Assembly (NCBI RefSeq): GCF_026239555.1
Contig: NZ_JAPIVP010000017.1
Coordinates: forward strand, 1 to 64,000
DNA: 64,000 nucleotides
Direction of reading: 5' to 3'
Origin: Pedobacter sp. PF22-3
GTDB taxonomy: Bacteria > Bacteroidota > Bacteroidia > Sphingobacteriales > Sphingobacteriaceae
Shown piece by piece: positions 31,828 through 40,606 of the stretch. Positions within the stretch are counted from its first letter, which is position 1. Each line of letters begins with the position of its first letter. The notes under the pieces were generated by a model. That model did no database searches. It was not told where the DNA came from and saw only the letters and a program-made list of their open reading frames with translations. Both the position numbers and the translations under genes were made by a program.

Positions 31828-33252
31828 ATGAAAAACAACATAACAGGTAACAACCTGATCGAAATCGGTTATACCGAAGGAAAAATAGTAGGCTTGACTT
31901 TAGCTATCGTGAAAGAAAATTTTGCGGATATTGAAGAAAAAGAATTATTGGCCTTATTTAAAAAAGTAAAAGATTACCCGGAAAGTTTTTTGGATGATCC
32001 GGTTTTAAATACATTGGCAACAGCCATGATTGAAGAAGCCAATGCACCAAAAGACGAAACCATCGCGCTCGTAAATAATGCGAAAACCTATGCAGTATTT
32101 GGCCCTGATTACATTGAAGAGGGCGCCAGAAACCAAATGGATATTGCCATGAAATTGCCGGTATCTGTAGCGGGCGCTTTAATGCCCGATGCACACCAAG
32201 GTTATGGCTTGCCTATTGGCGGTGTGCTGGCCACCAGGAATGCTATTATTCCCTACGGTGTAGGTGTTGATATTGGTTGCCGAATGGCACTTAGCATTTT
32301 CGATATTCCCGAAAAACATTATTTCGGTAAAGATGCCATGTACAAGCGCGAGTTGATTGCTTTTACCAAATTTGGTGCCGGGCAAAATTTTACAGGTAAT
32401 GAAAAAGCTGATCATGAGGTTTTAGAAAACGAAGCTTTCAATTCCACTCCTTTTCTTAAAAACTTACACGGAAAAGCATGGGCACAATTGGGTACTTCAG
32501 GTGGGGGTAACCATTTTGCAGAATGGGGAATTATTGATTTTGCCGAACGTGATGAGGTTTTAAATATTGATAAGGGCCGTTACGTGGCTTTATTAACCCA
32601 CTCCGGTTCGCGCGGCTTAGGTGCTACCATTGCCGGTCATTATACCAAACTGGCAAAAGACATTTGTAAACTTCCTAAAGAGGCCGCAAACCTGGCTTAT
32701 TTAGATCTGAATACTGCTGAAGGACAAGAATATTGGATTGCCATGAATTTGGCTGGCGATTATGCCTCTGCCTGTCATGAGGTGATTCATAAAAGATTAA
32801 CCAAAGCCATTGGCGCCAAAGTTTTAGCCAAGGTAGAAAATCACCATAACTTTGCCTGGAAGGAGTTGATCAATGGGGAGGAAGTAATTGTTCACCGTAA
32901 AGGTGCTACGCCTGCCGGTATGGGCGTGATGGGGATTATCCCCGGCAGTATGACTGCACCAGGTTTTTTAGTACGCGGAAAAGGTGAAACCAGCGCCATC
33001 AATTCGGCATCGCATGGTGCCGGTAGGCAAATGAGCAGGACGAAAGCGATCCAATCGATTACCAAATCGGATATGAAAGCGATTTTGAAAGATCATAATG
33101 TAACCTTAATTGGTGCAGGGTTAGACGAAGCCCCAATGGCTTATAAAGACATCCATAAAGTAATGGCTGCACAAACCGAACTGGTTGATGTGGTGGCTAA
33201 ATTCGAGCCTAAAATGGTAAGAATGGCTGATGACGGGAGCAGGGAGGATTAG
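31828..33252 (+). CDS. rtcB: RNA-splicing ligase RtcB
   Basis: A 474-residue GTP-dependent RNA ligase joining 2',3'-cyclic phosphate or 3'-phosphate ends to 5'-OH ends. Metal and GTP residues are all seen: MPDAHQGYGLPIGGV (Asp121, His123), GVGVDIGCRMAL (Cys151), GTSGGGNHFAEWG (His229), THSGSRGLG (His258), HRKGATPAGMG (His356), and SASHGAGR with the guanylylated His396. Start: ATG at 31828 chosen over a TTG nine codons upstream that overlaps the phosphoesterase. No archease, RtcA or RtcR gene is adjacent. A terminator follows at 33292. Confidence 0.95.
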   Translation: MKNNITGNNLIEIGYTEGKIVGLTLAIVKENFADIEEKELLALFKKVKDYPESFLDDPVLNTLATAMIEEANAPKDETIALVNNAKTYAVFGPDYIEEGARNQMDIAMKLPVSVAGALMPDAHQGYGLPIGGVLATRNAIIPYGVGVDIGCRMALSIFDIPEKHYFGKDAMYKRELIAFTKFGAGQNFTGNEKADHEVLENEAFNSTPFLKNLHGKAWAQLGTSGGGNHFAEWGIIDFAERDEVLNIDKGRYVALLTHSGSRGLGATIAGHYTKLAKDICKLPKEAANLAYLDLNTAEGQEYWIAMNLAGDYASACHEVIHKRLTKAIGAKVLAKVENHHNFAWKELINGEEVIVHRKGATPAGMGVMGIIPGSMTAPGFLVRGKGETSAINSASHGAGRQMSRTKAIQSITKSDMKAILKDHNVTLIGAGLDEAPMAYKDIHKVMAAQTELVDVVAKFEPKMVRMADDGSRED

Positions 33253-33291
33253 TGTTGAGTTGGGAGTTTGGAGTCCTAAGTTTAAAGTCTA

Positions 33292-33329
33292 AAAAAACCT
33301 CGTTGGTTTTAAAACCTGCGAGGTTTTTT
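33292..33329 (+). terminator. Intrinsic terminator of the rtcB operon
   Basis: AAAAAACCTCG (33292-33302) pairs with CGAGGTTTTTT (33319-33329), an 11-bp perfect stem with a GGTTTTAAAACC inner palindrome in the loop. The 3' arm supplies the T-tract. Confidence 0.85.
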
Positions 33330-33441
33330 ATGTTATTTCGAATAAAAAAAATAGAAAAAAATTGGTTCTTGCCTGTTGTCCCAAAAGAAAAGAACTTCAA
33401 TTCTCTCGGATTTAACCTCATAAAATACAGAAGAAAGCTTT

Positions 33442-33528
33442 TTAATTAATCCTTCCCTGATATGCTTTAAGAAATGCCTTTAAAGCTTTTTCTTGCATTT
33501 TATCTGAGTGTATAAGGTAAGTTCCCAT
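33442..33528 (-). pseudogene. Possible truncated antitoxin-like ORF
   Basis: 28 codons reading MGTYLIHSDKMQEKALKAFL then KAYQGRIN. The pattern resembles the first part of small antitoxins such as the one at 10923 (xLIVHPxNKxQLxAxKxxLKA). It ends where the linker should begin. No toxin frame follows. Weak evidence; it could be chance. Confidence 0.2.
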
Positions 33529-33637
33529 ATCAACGTGATTTTAAACTAATATACAAACTTAAAGATTATTAACCTGAATTCGATTGCTATTATTTGTAGC
33601 AAGTATCTACTTTTTATCACTTCTAGGCTAGGCGTCG

Positions 33638-33704
33638 CGTCATGCTGAATTTATTTCAGCATCCTTTTATCCGGAATAGACCCTGAAATAAATTCAGGGT
33701 GACG
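33638..33704. repeat. Class B palindromic repeat, copy 3
   Basis: CGTCATGCTGAATTTATTTC at the left and CCTGAAATAAATTCAGGGTG plus ACG at the right. AAATAAATTCAG matches CTGAATTTATTT of the left arm. 67 bp in total. Confidence 0.8.
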
Positions 33705-33741
33705 CCAGCTTTTTGAAATCTCTTCTTAAAAATTTTTGCAA

Positions 33742-34593
33742 TTAAATATTCGCATTCTGAAGCGGATAATATTTAACTACACTTTTCACTTTTTTATCTT
33801 TTGGTTTACCGGTTAGGTTGGTCACGTTAATTATATTGATATATTTTGTCGGATCTCCGGTTGATTCGAAAACAATTACTTCAGCATAATTTGTTTCGCT
33901 ATGCAAGGAAGGATGATCATTCAAAAGAGTAAAATTTCTTTCACCAAGTTCACTTAAAATCTCTTCTTTGTTTACAACTACAGGAATATGGTTATGGATT
34001 TTACGTTTTTTCATCCACTGGTCGTTTATTTCAGAGTATGGCATGCTTACCTGACCATTCAGAACAGCAAGAATGGCTCCTCCAAGTATAACGATAAACT
34101 CGCCCGCCCAAATAACCCACAATAATACACCGCTAACGGTACCTGTACTTTCGATGCGAAATGTACCTATTTCATTCAGATTAATAATTTCCTGAATCAA
34201 AACATTAGGATGCGTAAAAAGGAAAAAGAAATCTTGAGCCAAAAACTTTAAATCTTCACCATTCAGGTTAAAAGTAAAGCCCTTTTTACTGTAGGCTAGG
34301 GTATCGAAGAAAACCCATTGAATATAAAAGGCAAACAGTCCACAGAAGACGGCAATAATTGCAACGATCTTTTTATTCCTGACTTTTCCGATCTTAACAC
34401 CAAGATCAATAAAAAATCCTAAACCCAAGCCTAAAAGCAAAGCGATAATAGCGATGAACCAAATATTAGGAATAAGCCTTCCGAGGATAATGTAAAAAAG
34501 TGGAAGAATAAAAGACGCCAAAATACCAATGGCAAGTGTAGTAAGAATAGCTGACGGCGAGGCGTAACCTTGAGGCCTATATTTGGGTTCCAT
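33742..34593 (-). CDS. Hypothetical integral membrane protein
   Basis: A 283-residue protein I do not recognise. It has two N-terminal helices (about 15-38 and 42-66, the latter very rich in Leu/Gly/Ile), a third at about 76-97, and a fourth at about 160-185. The C-terminal 95 residues are soluble: QWMKKRKIHNHIPVVVNKEE, then NYAEVIVFESTGDPTKYINI. Pro-rich MEPKYRPQGYASPSA precedes the first helix. The soluble tail is probably cytosolic. It is downstream of the arginine operon in the same direction, separated by a 16-bp hairpin. Confidence 0.7.
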   Translation of the reverse strand: MEPKYRPQGYASPSAILTTLAIGILASFILPLFYIILGRLIPNIWFIAIIALLLGLGLGFFIDLGVKIGKVRNKKIVAIIAVFCGLFAFYIQWVFFDTLAYSKKGFTFNLNGEDLKFLAQDFFFLFTHPNVLIQEIINLNEIGTFRIESTGTVSGVLLWVIWAGEFIVILGGAILAVLNGQVSMPYSEINDQWMKKRKIHNHIPVVVNKEEILSELGERNFTLLNDHPSLHSETNYAEVIVFESTGDPTKYINIINVTNLTGKPKDKKVKSVVKYYPLQNANI

Positions 34594-34616
34594 AAAGCGT
34601 GAAATGAGATTTTTTA

Positions 34617-34659
34617 TTTGAACACTCCATCATGCAATTTGTTTGATGGAGTGTTCAAA
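34617..34659. promoter_or_regulatory. Perfect 16-bp hairpin at the end of the arginine operon
   Basis: TTTGAACACTCCATCA (34617-34632) and TGATGGAGTGTTCAAA (34644-34659) are exact reverse complements with an 11-nt loop. It lies just after the aminotransferase stop (minus strand). No T-run follows on the minus strand (AATAAAAAATC instead), so it may be a 3'-end-protecting or processing hairpin rather than a simple terminator. Confidence 0.65.
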
Positions 34660-34663
34660 TTCT

Positions 34664-35917
34664 CTATTTCAATTTGCTCAAAGCTGTTTTTATCCTAGGC
34701 AGCATGTCTTTAATGTCTTGTAGTGTACAAGCGCCCACCGATGCCCTGAACCATGGCATACTGTGTTCGTTTCCGAATGCCGAGAATGGTACAAGTGCTG
34801 CGCCTGCTTCTTTAATCAAATAGAAGTTAACATCGGCACTATCTTTTAAAAGCTGACCATCTTCGGTAGTTTTACCAATATAATCTATTTTAATGGTCAA
34901 GTAAATGGCGCCCATCGGTTCTACTGCATCTACATTAAAACCTTCGGCTTTCAAAGCATTAAAGCCATTATAAAGCGCGTTTAAGCTGTCTTGTATCTGT
35001 GCTTTAAAGCTGGTTAAAAAAGTATCAACCTGTGGCTTGTTATTAAAATAGTTAGCCATGGCAACCTGCTCCGCTTTTGGCGCCCAGGCGCCCATATGGC
35101 CTACCAGTGCTTTCATACGGTTTACAATATCTTCCGGACCAAATCCCCAGCCTACACGTACGCCTGTTGCAGCAAGGCATTTAGAACTACCATCTACAAA
35201 AATGGTAAAAGGCTTCATTTCCGGGCGTAGTGAAACTGGATTTACATGTTCTTTATCAAAAGTTAAAAGCGAATAAATCTGATCGTACATCAGGTAAAGT
35301 GGTTTTTCATCAGCACCTCTGGTTGCATTTTCTTCCAAAACAGCATCACAAATCTCAGCCAAAGCATCAGCATCGAACATGGTTCCTGTTGGATTTAAAG
35401 GCGAACATAATGCCAATAGAGTTGCACCTTTTAAATGCGGTTTTAACTGTGCTGCAGTTGGCATAAAATTATGGGCTGCATCGGTTTCAACGGCAATAGC
35501 ATTTGCCGATGTTAAATGGCAATAATGATTATTATTCCATGATGGAGCAGGAAAAACTACCGTATCACCCGGATCAATTAGTGCCAGAAAAGTAGCATAA
35601 ATTAAAGGACGCGAACCGCCTGAAACCAAAATGCTGTTCGTATCGTATTCTAGTCCGAACCTATCTTTCAACAATTCCGAAACGGTTTCACGTAAAGGCA
35701 AAACACCATCAGCAGGCGGATAATTGGTTTGGTTGGCATTGTAGGCTTCCACAATCCCGGCTTTTAACTCAGCCGGTATTGGGTAAATATTCGAATCGAA
35801 ATCGCCAATGGTCAGGTTAGCAATTGATGCGCCTTTGCGCTTCATTTCGTTAACTTCGTTACCAATTTTTATAATCTCTGAGCCTATTAATGAGTTGGCT
35901 ATTACTGAAACTTTCAT
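34664..35917 (-). CDS. PLP-dependent class I aminotransferase, last gene of the arginine operon
   Basis: A 417-residue fold-type I aminotransferase. Seen: NYPPADGVLPLRETV near the N-terminus, APSWNNNHYCHL, CSPLNPTGTMF (PLP-contact Asn), MYDQIYS (Asp to pyridine N, Tyr to O3') and DGSSKCLAATGVRVGW with the Schiff-base Lys in SSK; the C-terminal Arg is in PWFRASVGAC. Substrate is not evident: an aspartate or aromatic aminotransferase are both possible. It starts 1 nt after the argH stop, so it is co-translated with argH. A link to aspartate supply for ArgG is possible. Confidence 0.88.
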   Translation of the reverse strand: MKVSVIANSLIGSEIIKIGNEVNEMKRKGASIANLTIGDFDSNIYPIPAELKAGIVEAYNANQTNYPPADGVLPLRETVSELLKDRFGLEYDTNSILVSGGSRPLIYATFLALIDPGDTVVFPAPSWNNNHYCHLTSANAIAVETDAAHNFMPTAAQLKPHLKGATLLALCSPLNPTGTMFDADALAEICDAVLEENATRGADEKPLYLMYDQIYSLLTFDKEHVNPVSLRPEMKPFTIFVDGSSKCLAATGVRVGWGFGPEDIVNRMKALVGHMGAWAPKAEQVAMANYFNNKPQVDTFLTSFKAQIQDSLNALYNGFNALKAEGFNVDAVEPMGAIYLTIKIDYIGKTTEDGQLLKDSADVNFYLIKEAGAALVPFSAFGNEHSMPWFRASVGACTLQDIKDMLPRIKTALSKLK

Positions 35918-35918
35918 A

Positions 35919-37250
35919 TTATGCTATTAAATCTGCTATTGCTTTATTCACTTTTTCGAAACCAAACTGCGCGATTACAGCGTTCATTGTATCAGTAATC
36001 TGCTCGTTACAAAGATTGCCTATACTTCCCTCGTGGGTATGATGTATTTGGTTCGATGGTGCAAATGTACCACTTTCAATCTGCTCACCAACTATTTTGT
36101 AAGCTTCTCTAAAAGGAACACCCTGTAGGGCAAGCTCGTTAACCACTTCAACGCTAAACAGGTAATCGTACTTTTTATCCTTTAAAATATCATCCTTTAT
36201 GGTGATGTTCTGAAACATAAAGGTGGCAATTTCCAGACATTCATTAAGCGAAGTAATGGCTGGAAAAAGATTTTCTTTTAATAACTGCAAATCTCGGTGA
36301 TAGCCAGATGGCAGGTTGGTAATCATCATGGCAATTTCATTTGGCAAAGCCTGAATTTTATTGCAACGTGAACGGATCAGTTCGAAAACATCAGGATTTT
36401 TTTTATGTGGCATAATGCTCGAACCTGTTGTCAATTCGGGAGGAAAACTAATAAAGCCGAAATTCTGGTTAATGAAAAGGCAAACATCCATAGCCATTTT
36501 AGCTAAAGTAGCTGCAACGGCGCTCATGGCCTGTGCTAAAATTCTTTCGGTTTTACCACGACCCATTTGTGCATAAACCACATTGTAGTTTAAGGTTTCA
36601 AAACCCAGCAATCTGGTGGTTAAAGTTCTGTTCAGTGGAAATGATGAGCCGTAGCCTGCTGCAGAGCCCAATGGATTTTTATTGGTAATTTTCCAGGCGG
36701 CCAACATCAGTTCCATATCATCGGCAAGGCTTTCTGCATAAGCACCAAACCACAAACCGAATGATGAAGGCATGGCAATCTGTAAATGCGTATAACCTGG
36801 CAATAATTTATCTTTATGGGTATTGCTCAGCTCGATTAACTGATTAAACAGAATAGAAGTCTGGTTAACCATATCTTCGATACATGCCCTGAAAAACAGT
36901 TTTAAATCTACCAAAACCTGATCATTGCGCGAACGTCCACTGTGGATTTTTTTGCCAGCCTCGCCAATACGTTGGGTTAACAACCACTCTACCTGCGAAT
37001 GTACATCTTCAACCGTATCTTCAATCGTAAAGTTACCGGCCTCAATTTCGGCGTAAATATTTTTCAATTCCTGCTGAACGGTTTTTAACTCCTCTGCAGT
37101 AAGCAAATTTATCGTTTCCAACATTTCTGTATGGGCCAGGGAGCCCAACACATCAAACTTTGCCATTTGCAGATCAAGTTCGCGGTCTTTACCCACAGTA
37201 AAGTGCTCTACAAACTGGTTTACATCAACATTTTTTTGCCAAATCTTCAT
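35919..37250 (-). CDS. argH: Argininosuccinate lyase
   Basis: A 443-residue member of the fumarase/aspartase superfamily cleaving argininosuccinate to arginine and fumarate, the last step of arginine synthesis. Signature loop TTGSSIMPHKKNPD (about 280-293, with the catalytic Ser of the SSxMPxKxNxx motif) and HSGRSRNDQV (about 103-112) are clear; YTHLQIAMPSSFGLW contains the catalytic His region. An intergenic gap of about 170 bp, holding half of a class D and half of a class A repeat, separates it from the upstream deacylase. Confidence 0.95.
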   Translation of the reverse strand: MKIWQKNVDVNQFVEHFTVGKDRELDLQMAKFDVLGSLAHTEMLETINLLTAEELKTVQQELKNIYAEIEAGNFTIEDTVEDVHSQVEWLLTQRIGEAGKKIHSGRSRNDQVLVDLKLFFRACIEDMVNQTSILFNQLIELSNTHKDKLLPGYTHLQIAMPSSFGLWFGAYAESLADDMELMLAAWKITNKNPLGSAAGYGSSFPLNRTLTTRLLGFETLNYNVVYAQMGRGKTERILAQAMSAVAATLAKMAMDVCLFINQNFGFISFPPELTTGSSIMPHKKNPDVFELIRSRCNKIQALPNEIAMMITNLPSGYHRDLQLLKENLFPAITSLNECLEIATFMFQNITIKDDILKDKKYDYLFSVEVVNELALQGVPFREAYKIVGEQIESGTFAPSNQIHHTHEGSIGNLCNEQITDTMNAVIAQFGFEKVNKAIADLIA

Positions 37251-37260
37251 TATAATCTAT

Positions 37261-37411
37261 TTAACCGCGAAGGGCGCTAAGTTTTTCGCAAAGCACACAA
37301 AGCTCTTTTATAATTCAACTCCCTTATTACAGGGTACGAAGCAATCCTTTTGGTTTTAAAACTCAAAGCTTAACATTTGCAAATTAGATTGCTTCGTGCC
37401 TCGCAATGACG
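37261..37411. repeat. Class D half-element plus class A partial copy
   Basis: 37261-37304 begins TTAACCGCGAAGGGCGCTAA and includes CGCAAAGCACACAAAGC, a relative of the class D/GxxExxY cassette end. 37336-37411 has ACGAAGCAATC (37336-37346) pairing with GATTGCTTCGT and ends CTCGCAATGACG, the right end of class A, but lacks the left terminal arm. Confidence 0.55.
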
Positions 37412-37423
37412 CTTTAGTTTAGT

Positions 37424-38491
37424 TTAACCTTGAATCACTGGTTTCAACATATTCACATATCCTTCTACCCCTTCTGCTACTTCTCTAACATATAAAAATT
37501 CATCAGCCATGTGCGAACGACCTGAAAAACCCGGGCCACATTTTACCGATGGAATATCCAATAAAGCCTGATCGGAAGTAGTTGGCGAACCATAAGTTGT
37601 TCTTCCCAATGCTAGCCCAGCCTGCACAACCGGGTGGTTTTTATCAATAGATGATGGTTTTAAACGGATAGAACGTGGTGTAACATCACAATCCACGTTT
37701 GCACGGATAATTTCCAATACCTCTTCGTTAGTATATGCATCGGTTACACGTACATCAACCGTAAAAGTACAATTGGCTGGCACCACATTATGCTGTGAAC
37801 CCGCATTGATGATGGTTACCGTCATTTTCAGCGGACCGAAAACTTCCGATACTTTAGGAAACTGATAATTTCTAAACCATTCAATATCGTTCAACGCTTT
37901 GTAAATGGCATTTTCCCCTTCTTCTCGGGCAGCATGCCCTGCTTTTCCGTGCGATACACAATCAAGCACTAGCAAGCCACGTTCAGCAATAGCTAAATTC
38001 ATTTCGGTAGGTTCGCCTACAATACCAAATTCAAGCTCACCTAAATCAGGCAGCACCAGTTCTAAGCCATTATTACCCGAAATTTCTTCCTCGGCAGTGG
38101 CGGCCAAACAGATGTTGTATTTTAAATTTTCTTGCTCGTAGTAGTACAAAAATGTTCCGATTAACGAAACCAGACAACCGCCAGCATCATTACTCCCCAG
38201 GCCAAAAAGCTTATCCCCTTCAATTGCAGCATCGTATGGATCACGGGTATAACCCGAATTCGGCTTAACCGTATCATGGTGAGAGTTTAACAATAAAGTT
38301 GGCTTACTGGCATCGAAATGCTTGTTATAAGCCCAAACATTATTCATTTTACGCTGGGTCTTAATCCCTCTTTCTTCCAAAAACTGGGCTATTAAATTAG
38401 CGGTCCGGTCTTCTTCTTTACTGAAAGACTGTATGCGGATTAATTGACGCAATAAGTCTAAGCATTCCTTTTGTATATTTTCTAACAACAT
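37424..38491 (-). CDS. argE: M20-family N-acyl-amino-acid deacylase (ArgE-like)
   Basis: A 355-residue M20 zinc hydrolase. Zinc site motifs: LLNSHHDTVKP (His and Asp), GLGSNDAGGCLVSL (bridging Asp), AEEEISGNNG (catalytic Glu-Glu) and GEPTEMNLA; C-terminal GFSGRSHMADEF supplies the last His. By context it removes the acyl group in arginine synthesis. Because the transcarbamylase here is the Bacteroidota type acting on acylornithine, the substrate is probably N-acylcitrulline rather than N-acetylornithine. Located between proC and argH in the operon. Confidence 0.87.
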   Translation of the reverse strand: MLLENIQKECLDLLRQLIRIQSFSKEEDRTANLIAQFLEERGIKTQRKMNNVWAYNKHFDASKPTLLLNSHHDTVKPNSGYTRDPYDAAIEGDKLFGLGSNDAGGCLVSLIGTFLYYYEQENLKYNICLAATAEEEISGNNGLELVLPDLGELEFGIVGEPTEMNLAIAERGLLVLDCVSHGKAGHAAREEGENAIYKALNDIEWFRNYQFPKVSEVFGPLKMTVTIINAGSQHNVVPANCTFTVDVRVTDAYTNEEVLEIIRANVDCDVTPRSIRLKPSSIDKNHPVVQAGLALGRTTYGSPTTSDQALLDIPSVKCGPGFSGRSHMADEFLYVREVAEGVEGYVNMLKPVIQG

Positions 38492-38557
38492 AGTATTTAG
38501 TAGTTAGTATCAAGTATCAGGATAGCGTTAAAACCCTACACCTTCTACCTTACACCT

Positions 38558-39370
38558 TTAACCTTCGTTTGTGTACAAATTCCCAGCTTTTAAGGCCGAA
38601 AGTTTAATGCCTTTTATCAGTGATGAACTGAAACCATTATGTTCCATTTCATTTAAGCCGGCAATGGTACAACCTTTTGGCGAAGTTACCTTATCTATTT
38701 CTGATTCTGGGTGTGTTCCATGTAATAAAAGCAAATCGGCCGCACCTTTGGCCGTTTGCACCGCCATTTTTAATGCCTCATCTGCGTGGAAACCAATTTC
38801 TACGCCACCTTGCGATGCAGCCCTGATGGCCCTTAAGAAGAAAGCGATACCACATGCACAAAGTGCTGTTGCAGAAGTCATTAAATCTTCGTTAATCTTT
38901 ACAACAGATCCAACAGTTTCAAACATTTTGGTTACGTCAGCCATATTTTCTGCTGATGCATTATCGCTGGCCATGCAAGTCATAGATTGACCAATGGCAA
39001 TTGCCGTATTTGGCATTACATGAACCACTTCTACACTCTCCCCTAATTTTTCTCTTACAGCAGCACAACTCACACCCGAGATTACCGAAATAACCAAATG
39101 CTTAGCCTGAATAATTGAAGTTTGAATTTCATCTAAAACCGTGTTCAACTGTTGGGGCAGAACGGCCAAAATTACAATATCTGCATCAACCACAGCTTGT
39201 TTATTGTTATTACTAACCTTAAAACCAGCTTCAGCAAAAGATTTTAAATGTTCGGTATTTCTACGGGTAAGTGTAATGTCGGCAGCTTGGGCAAAGTTGG
39301 CCTTCACCAAACCTTTCGCTAAAGATAAACCGATATTTCCGCTACCAATAATGGCTATTTTTTTATTCAT
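38558..39370 (-). CDS. proC: Pyrroline-5-carboxylate reductase
   Basis: A 270-residue NAD(P)H-dependent reductase making proline from pyrroline-5-carboxylate. N-terminal Rossmann motif IAIIGSGNIGLSLAKGL; LAVLPQQL, VISGVSCAAV, VHVMPNTAIAIGQSMT (active-site loop), and the C-terminal TSPKGCTIAGLNEMEHNGFS match ProC. It sits inside the arginine operon between argB and argE, which makes the arginine and proline routes from glutamate share one transcript. The 3' spacer includes AACCTT micro-repeats. Confidence 0.93.
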   Translation of the reverse strand: MNKKIAIIGSGNIGLSLAKGLVKANFAQAADITLTRRNTEHLKSFAEAGFKVSNNNKQAVVDADIVILAVLPQQLNTVLDEIQTSIIQAKHLVISVISGVSCAAVREKLGESVEVVHVMPNTAIAIGQSMTCMASDNASAENMADVTKMFETVGSVVKINEDLMTSATALCACGIAFFLRAIRAASQGGVEIGFHADEALKMAVQTAKGAADLLLLHGTHPESEIDKVTSPKGCTIAGLNEMEHNGFSSSLIKGIKLSALKAGNLYTNEG

Positions 39371-39586
39371 GGTTGATTAAAGTTTGTTTCAGATTGTTAA
39401 TACCACTTTTTCATTTTCTGGAAAGCAACTTCAGTAATGCTATTTAAAGGCATTTCCTGCTATCCGCTTTACTTCGTTGCACTCCGTGTTCGCTACTATC
39501 AGGTTTATAGGGCAATAACAGTATATTATCGGTTACTTTTCCATGCAATGTCTCACCCTCTACCTTCAACCTTATTACCTTCCGCC

Positions 39587-40417
39587 TTATTTTAGCATTT
39601 TGGTACCAAAAGTACCTGAAGCCAATTCAGCCAGCTCATCAGCTTTTCCAATGTACACTGCTGAAACACCTTTTTTGATGGCTTCAAAAGCATTGTGTAA
39701 TTTTGGGATCATTCCACCTGCTACCGTTCCATCTGCTTTTAAGCCCTCAAATTCATCCGCTTTAATTTCTCTCACCACAGAACCATCATCATTCACATCC
39801 CTTAGTACACCTTTTTTCTCGAAACAATATACTAACCTTGTTTCATATAAAGCAGACATTGCCACCGCAACAGATGAAGCAATGGTGTCGGCATTGGTGT
39901 TTAACAGTTGGGTTTCTCCATCATGTGTAATGGCGCACAATACCGGTACTAGGCCAGCTTTTAACAGGCTATCTAAAGTTGTTTTAGAAACCGAGTTTTC
40001 ATCCAAATCGCCCACAAAACCATAATCAATTACAGCCCCAGCCATTGGTCCACCTTCAGCACCATACGTTTTGGTACTCACCGGCCGTTTTTTTGCTTTG
40101 ATCACATTACCATCAGCACCACTTAAACCAATGGCATTGCTGCCTTTAGCCTGTAATTGGGCAACCATGTTTTTGTTGATCAATCCAGCATAAACCATGG
40201 TTACAATGCGGAGGGTCTCGATATCAGTAATTCTTCTGCCCTCAATCATTTTGGCTTCAATACCCAGCGATTCGCCCAGTTCGGTTGCAATTTTACCACC
40301 GCCGTGTATCAAAATCTTATCTCCTGGCAGCGCCGTAAAATCCAGTAAAAACCGATGCAGGTTTTCTGAATTGTCGATTACGTTTCCGCCAATTTTTATA
40401 ATCGTGAGTTGTTTCAT
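39587..40417 (-). CDS. argB: N-acylglutamate (acetylglutamate) kinase
   Basis: A 276-residue amino acid kinase phosphorylating the N-acylglutamate gamma-carboxyl group. Motifs: TIIKIGGNVID (Lys and Gly loop), ILIHGGGKIATELGESLG (substrate loop), GLSGADGNVIKAKKR, NTNADTIASSVAVA and GGMIPKLHNAFEAI (nucleotide binding). It lacks the N-terminal helix of the arginine-inhibited hexameric kinases, so it is probably the dimeric type. It lies between argF' and proC. Confidence 0.93.
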   Translation of the reverse strand: MKQLTIIKIGGNVIDNSENLHRFLLDFTALPGDKILIHGGGKIATELGESLGIEAKMIEGRRITDIETLRIVTMVYAGLINKNMVAQLQAKGSNAIGLSGADGNVIKAKKRPVSTKTYGAEGGPMAGAVIDYGFVGDLDENSVSKTTLDSLLKAGLVPVLCAITHDGETQLLNTNADTIASSVAVAMSALYETRLVYCFEKKGVLRDVNDDGSVVREIKADEFEGLKADGTVAGGMIPKLHNAFEAIKKGVSAVYIGKADELAELASGTFGTKMLK

Positions 40418-40512
40418 AATTTATGCTTGCCATGATTCATGTCTCCATGAACCTATTTTTTTAATAATTCGGTTCGTGAGGACACGAACCGAGGCTGTAA
40501 TATATTTAGTAT

Positions 40513-40591
40513 TTAACCAAAGATTTGCACAGATAAACACAGATCAGAAAAATAAAAAACATCTGTGTTCATCCTTTTTATCTGCGGTTAA
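40513..40591. repeat. Class D palindromic element (no cargo)
   Basis: A 79-bp imperfect palindrome in the argF'-argB spacer: TTAACCAAAGATTTGCACAG at one end, ATCTGCGGTTAA at the other, with AACACAGAT and ATCTGTGTT as inner arms. Its ends match those flanking the GxxExxY gene at 21297-21924, as if that gene were an insertion between the two arms. Confidence 0.65.
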
Positions 40592-40606
40592 TTTGAGCAA
40601 AAACTA

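Larger units (their letters stand above)
33330..33741. other. Intergenic region after the rtcB operon
   Basis: About 410 bp without a full gene. It holds a class B palindrome (33638-33704) and a 28-codon minus-strand frame (33442-33528). The rest is AT-rich sequence in which I see nothing. Confidence 0.5.

Noticed and set aside
33252..33449. 65-codon plus-strand ORF and its minus-strand counterpart
   Set aside because: Composed of repeat sequence and the rtcB terminator.
39543..40025. 160-codon plus-strand ORF
   Set aside because: Antisense shadow of argB, which has complete kinase motifs.
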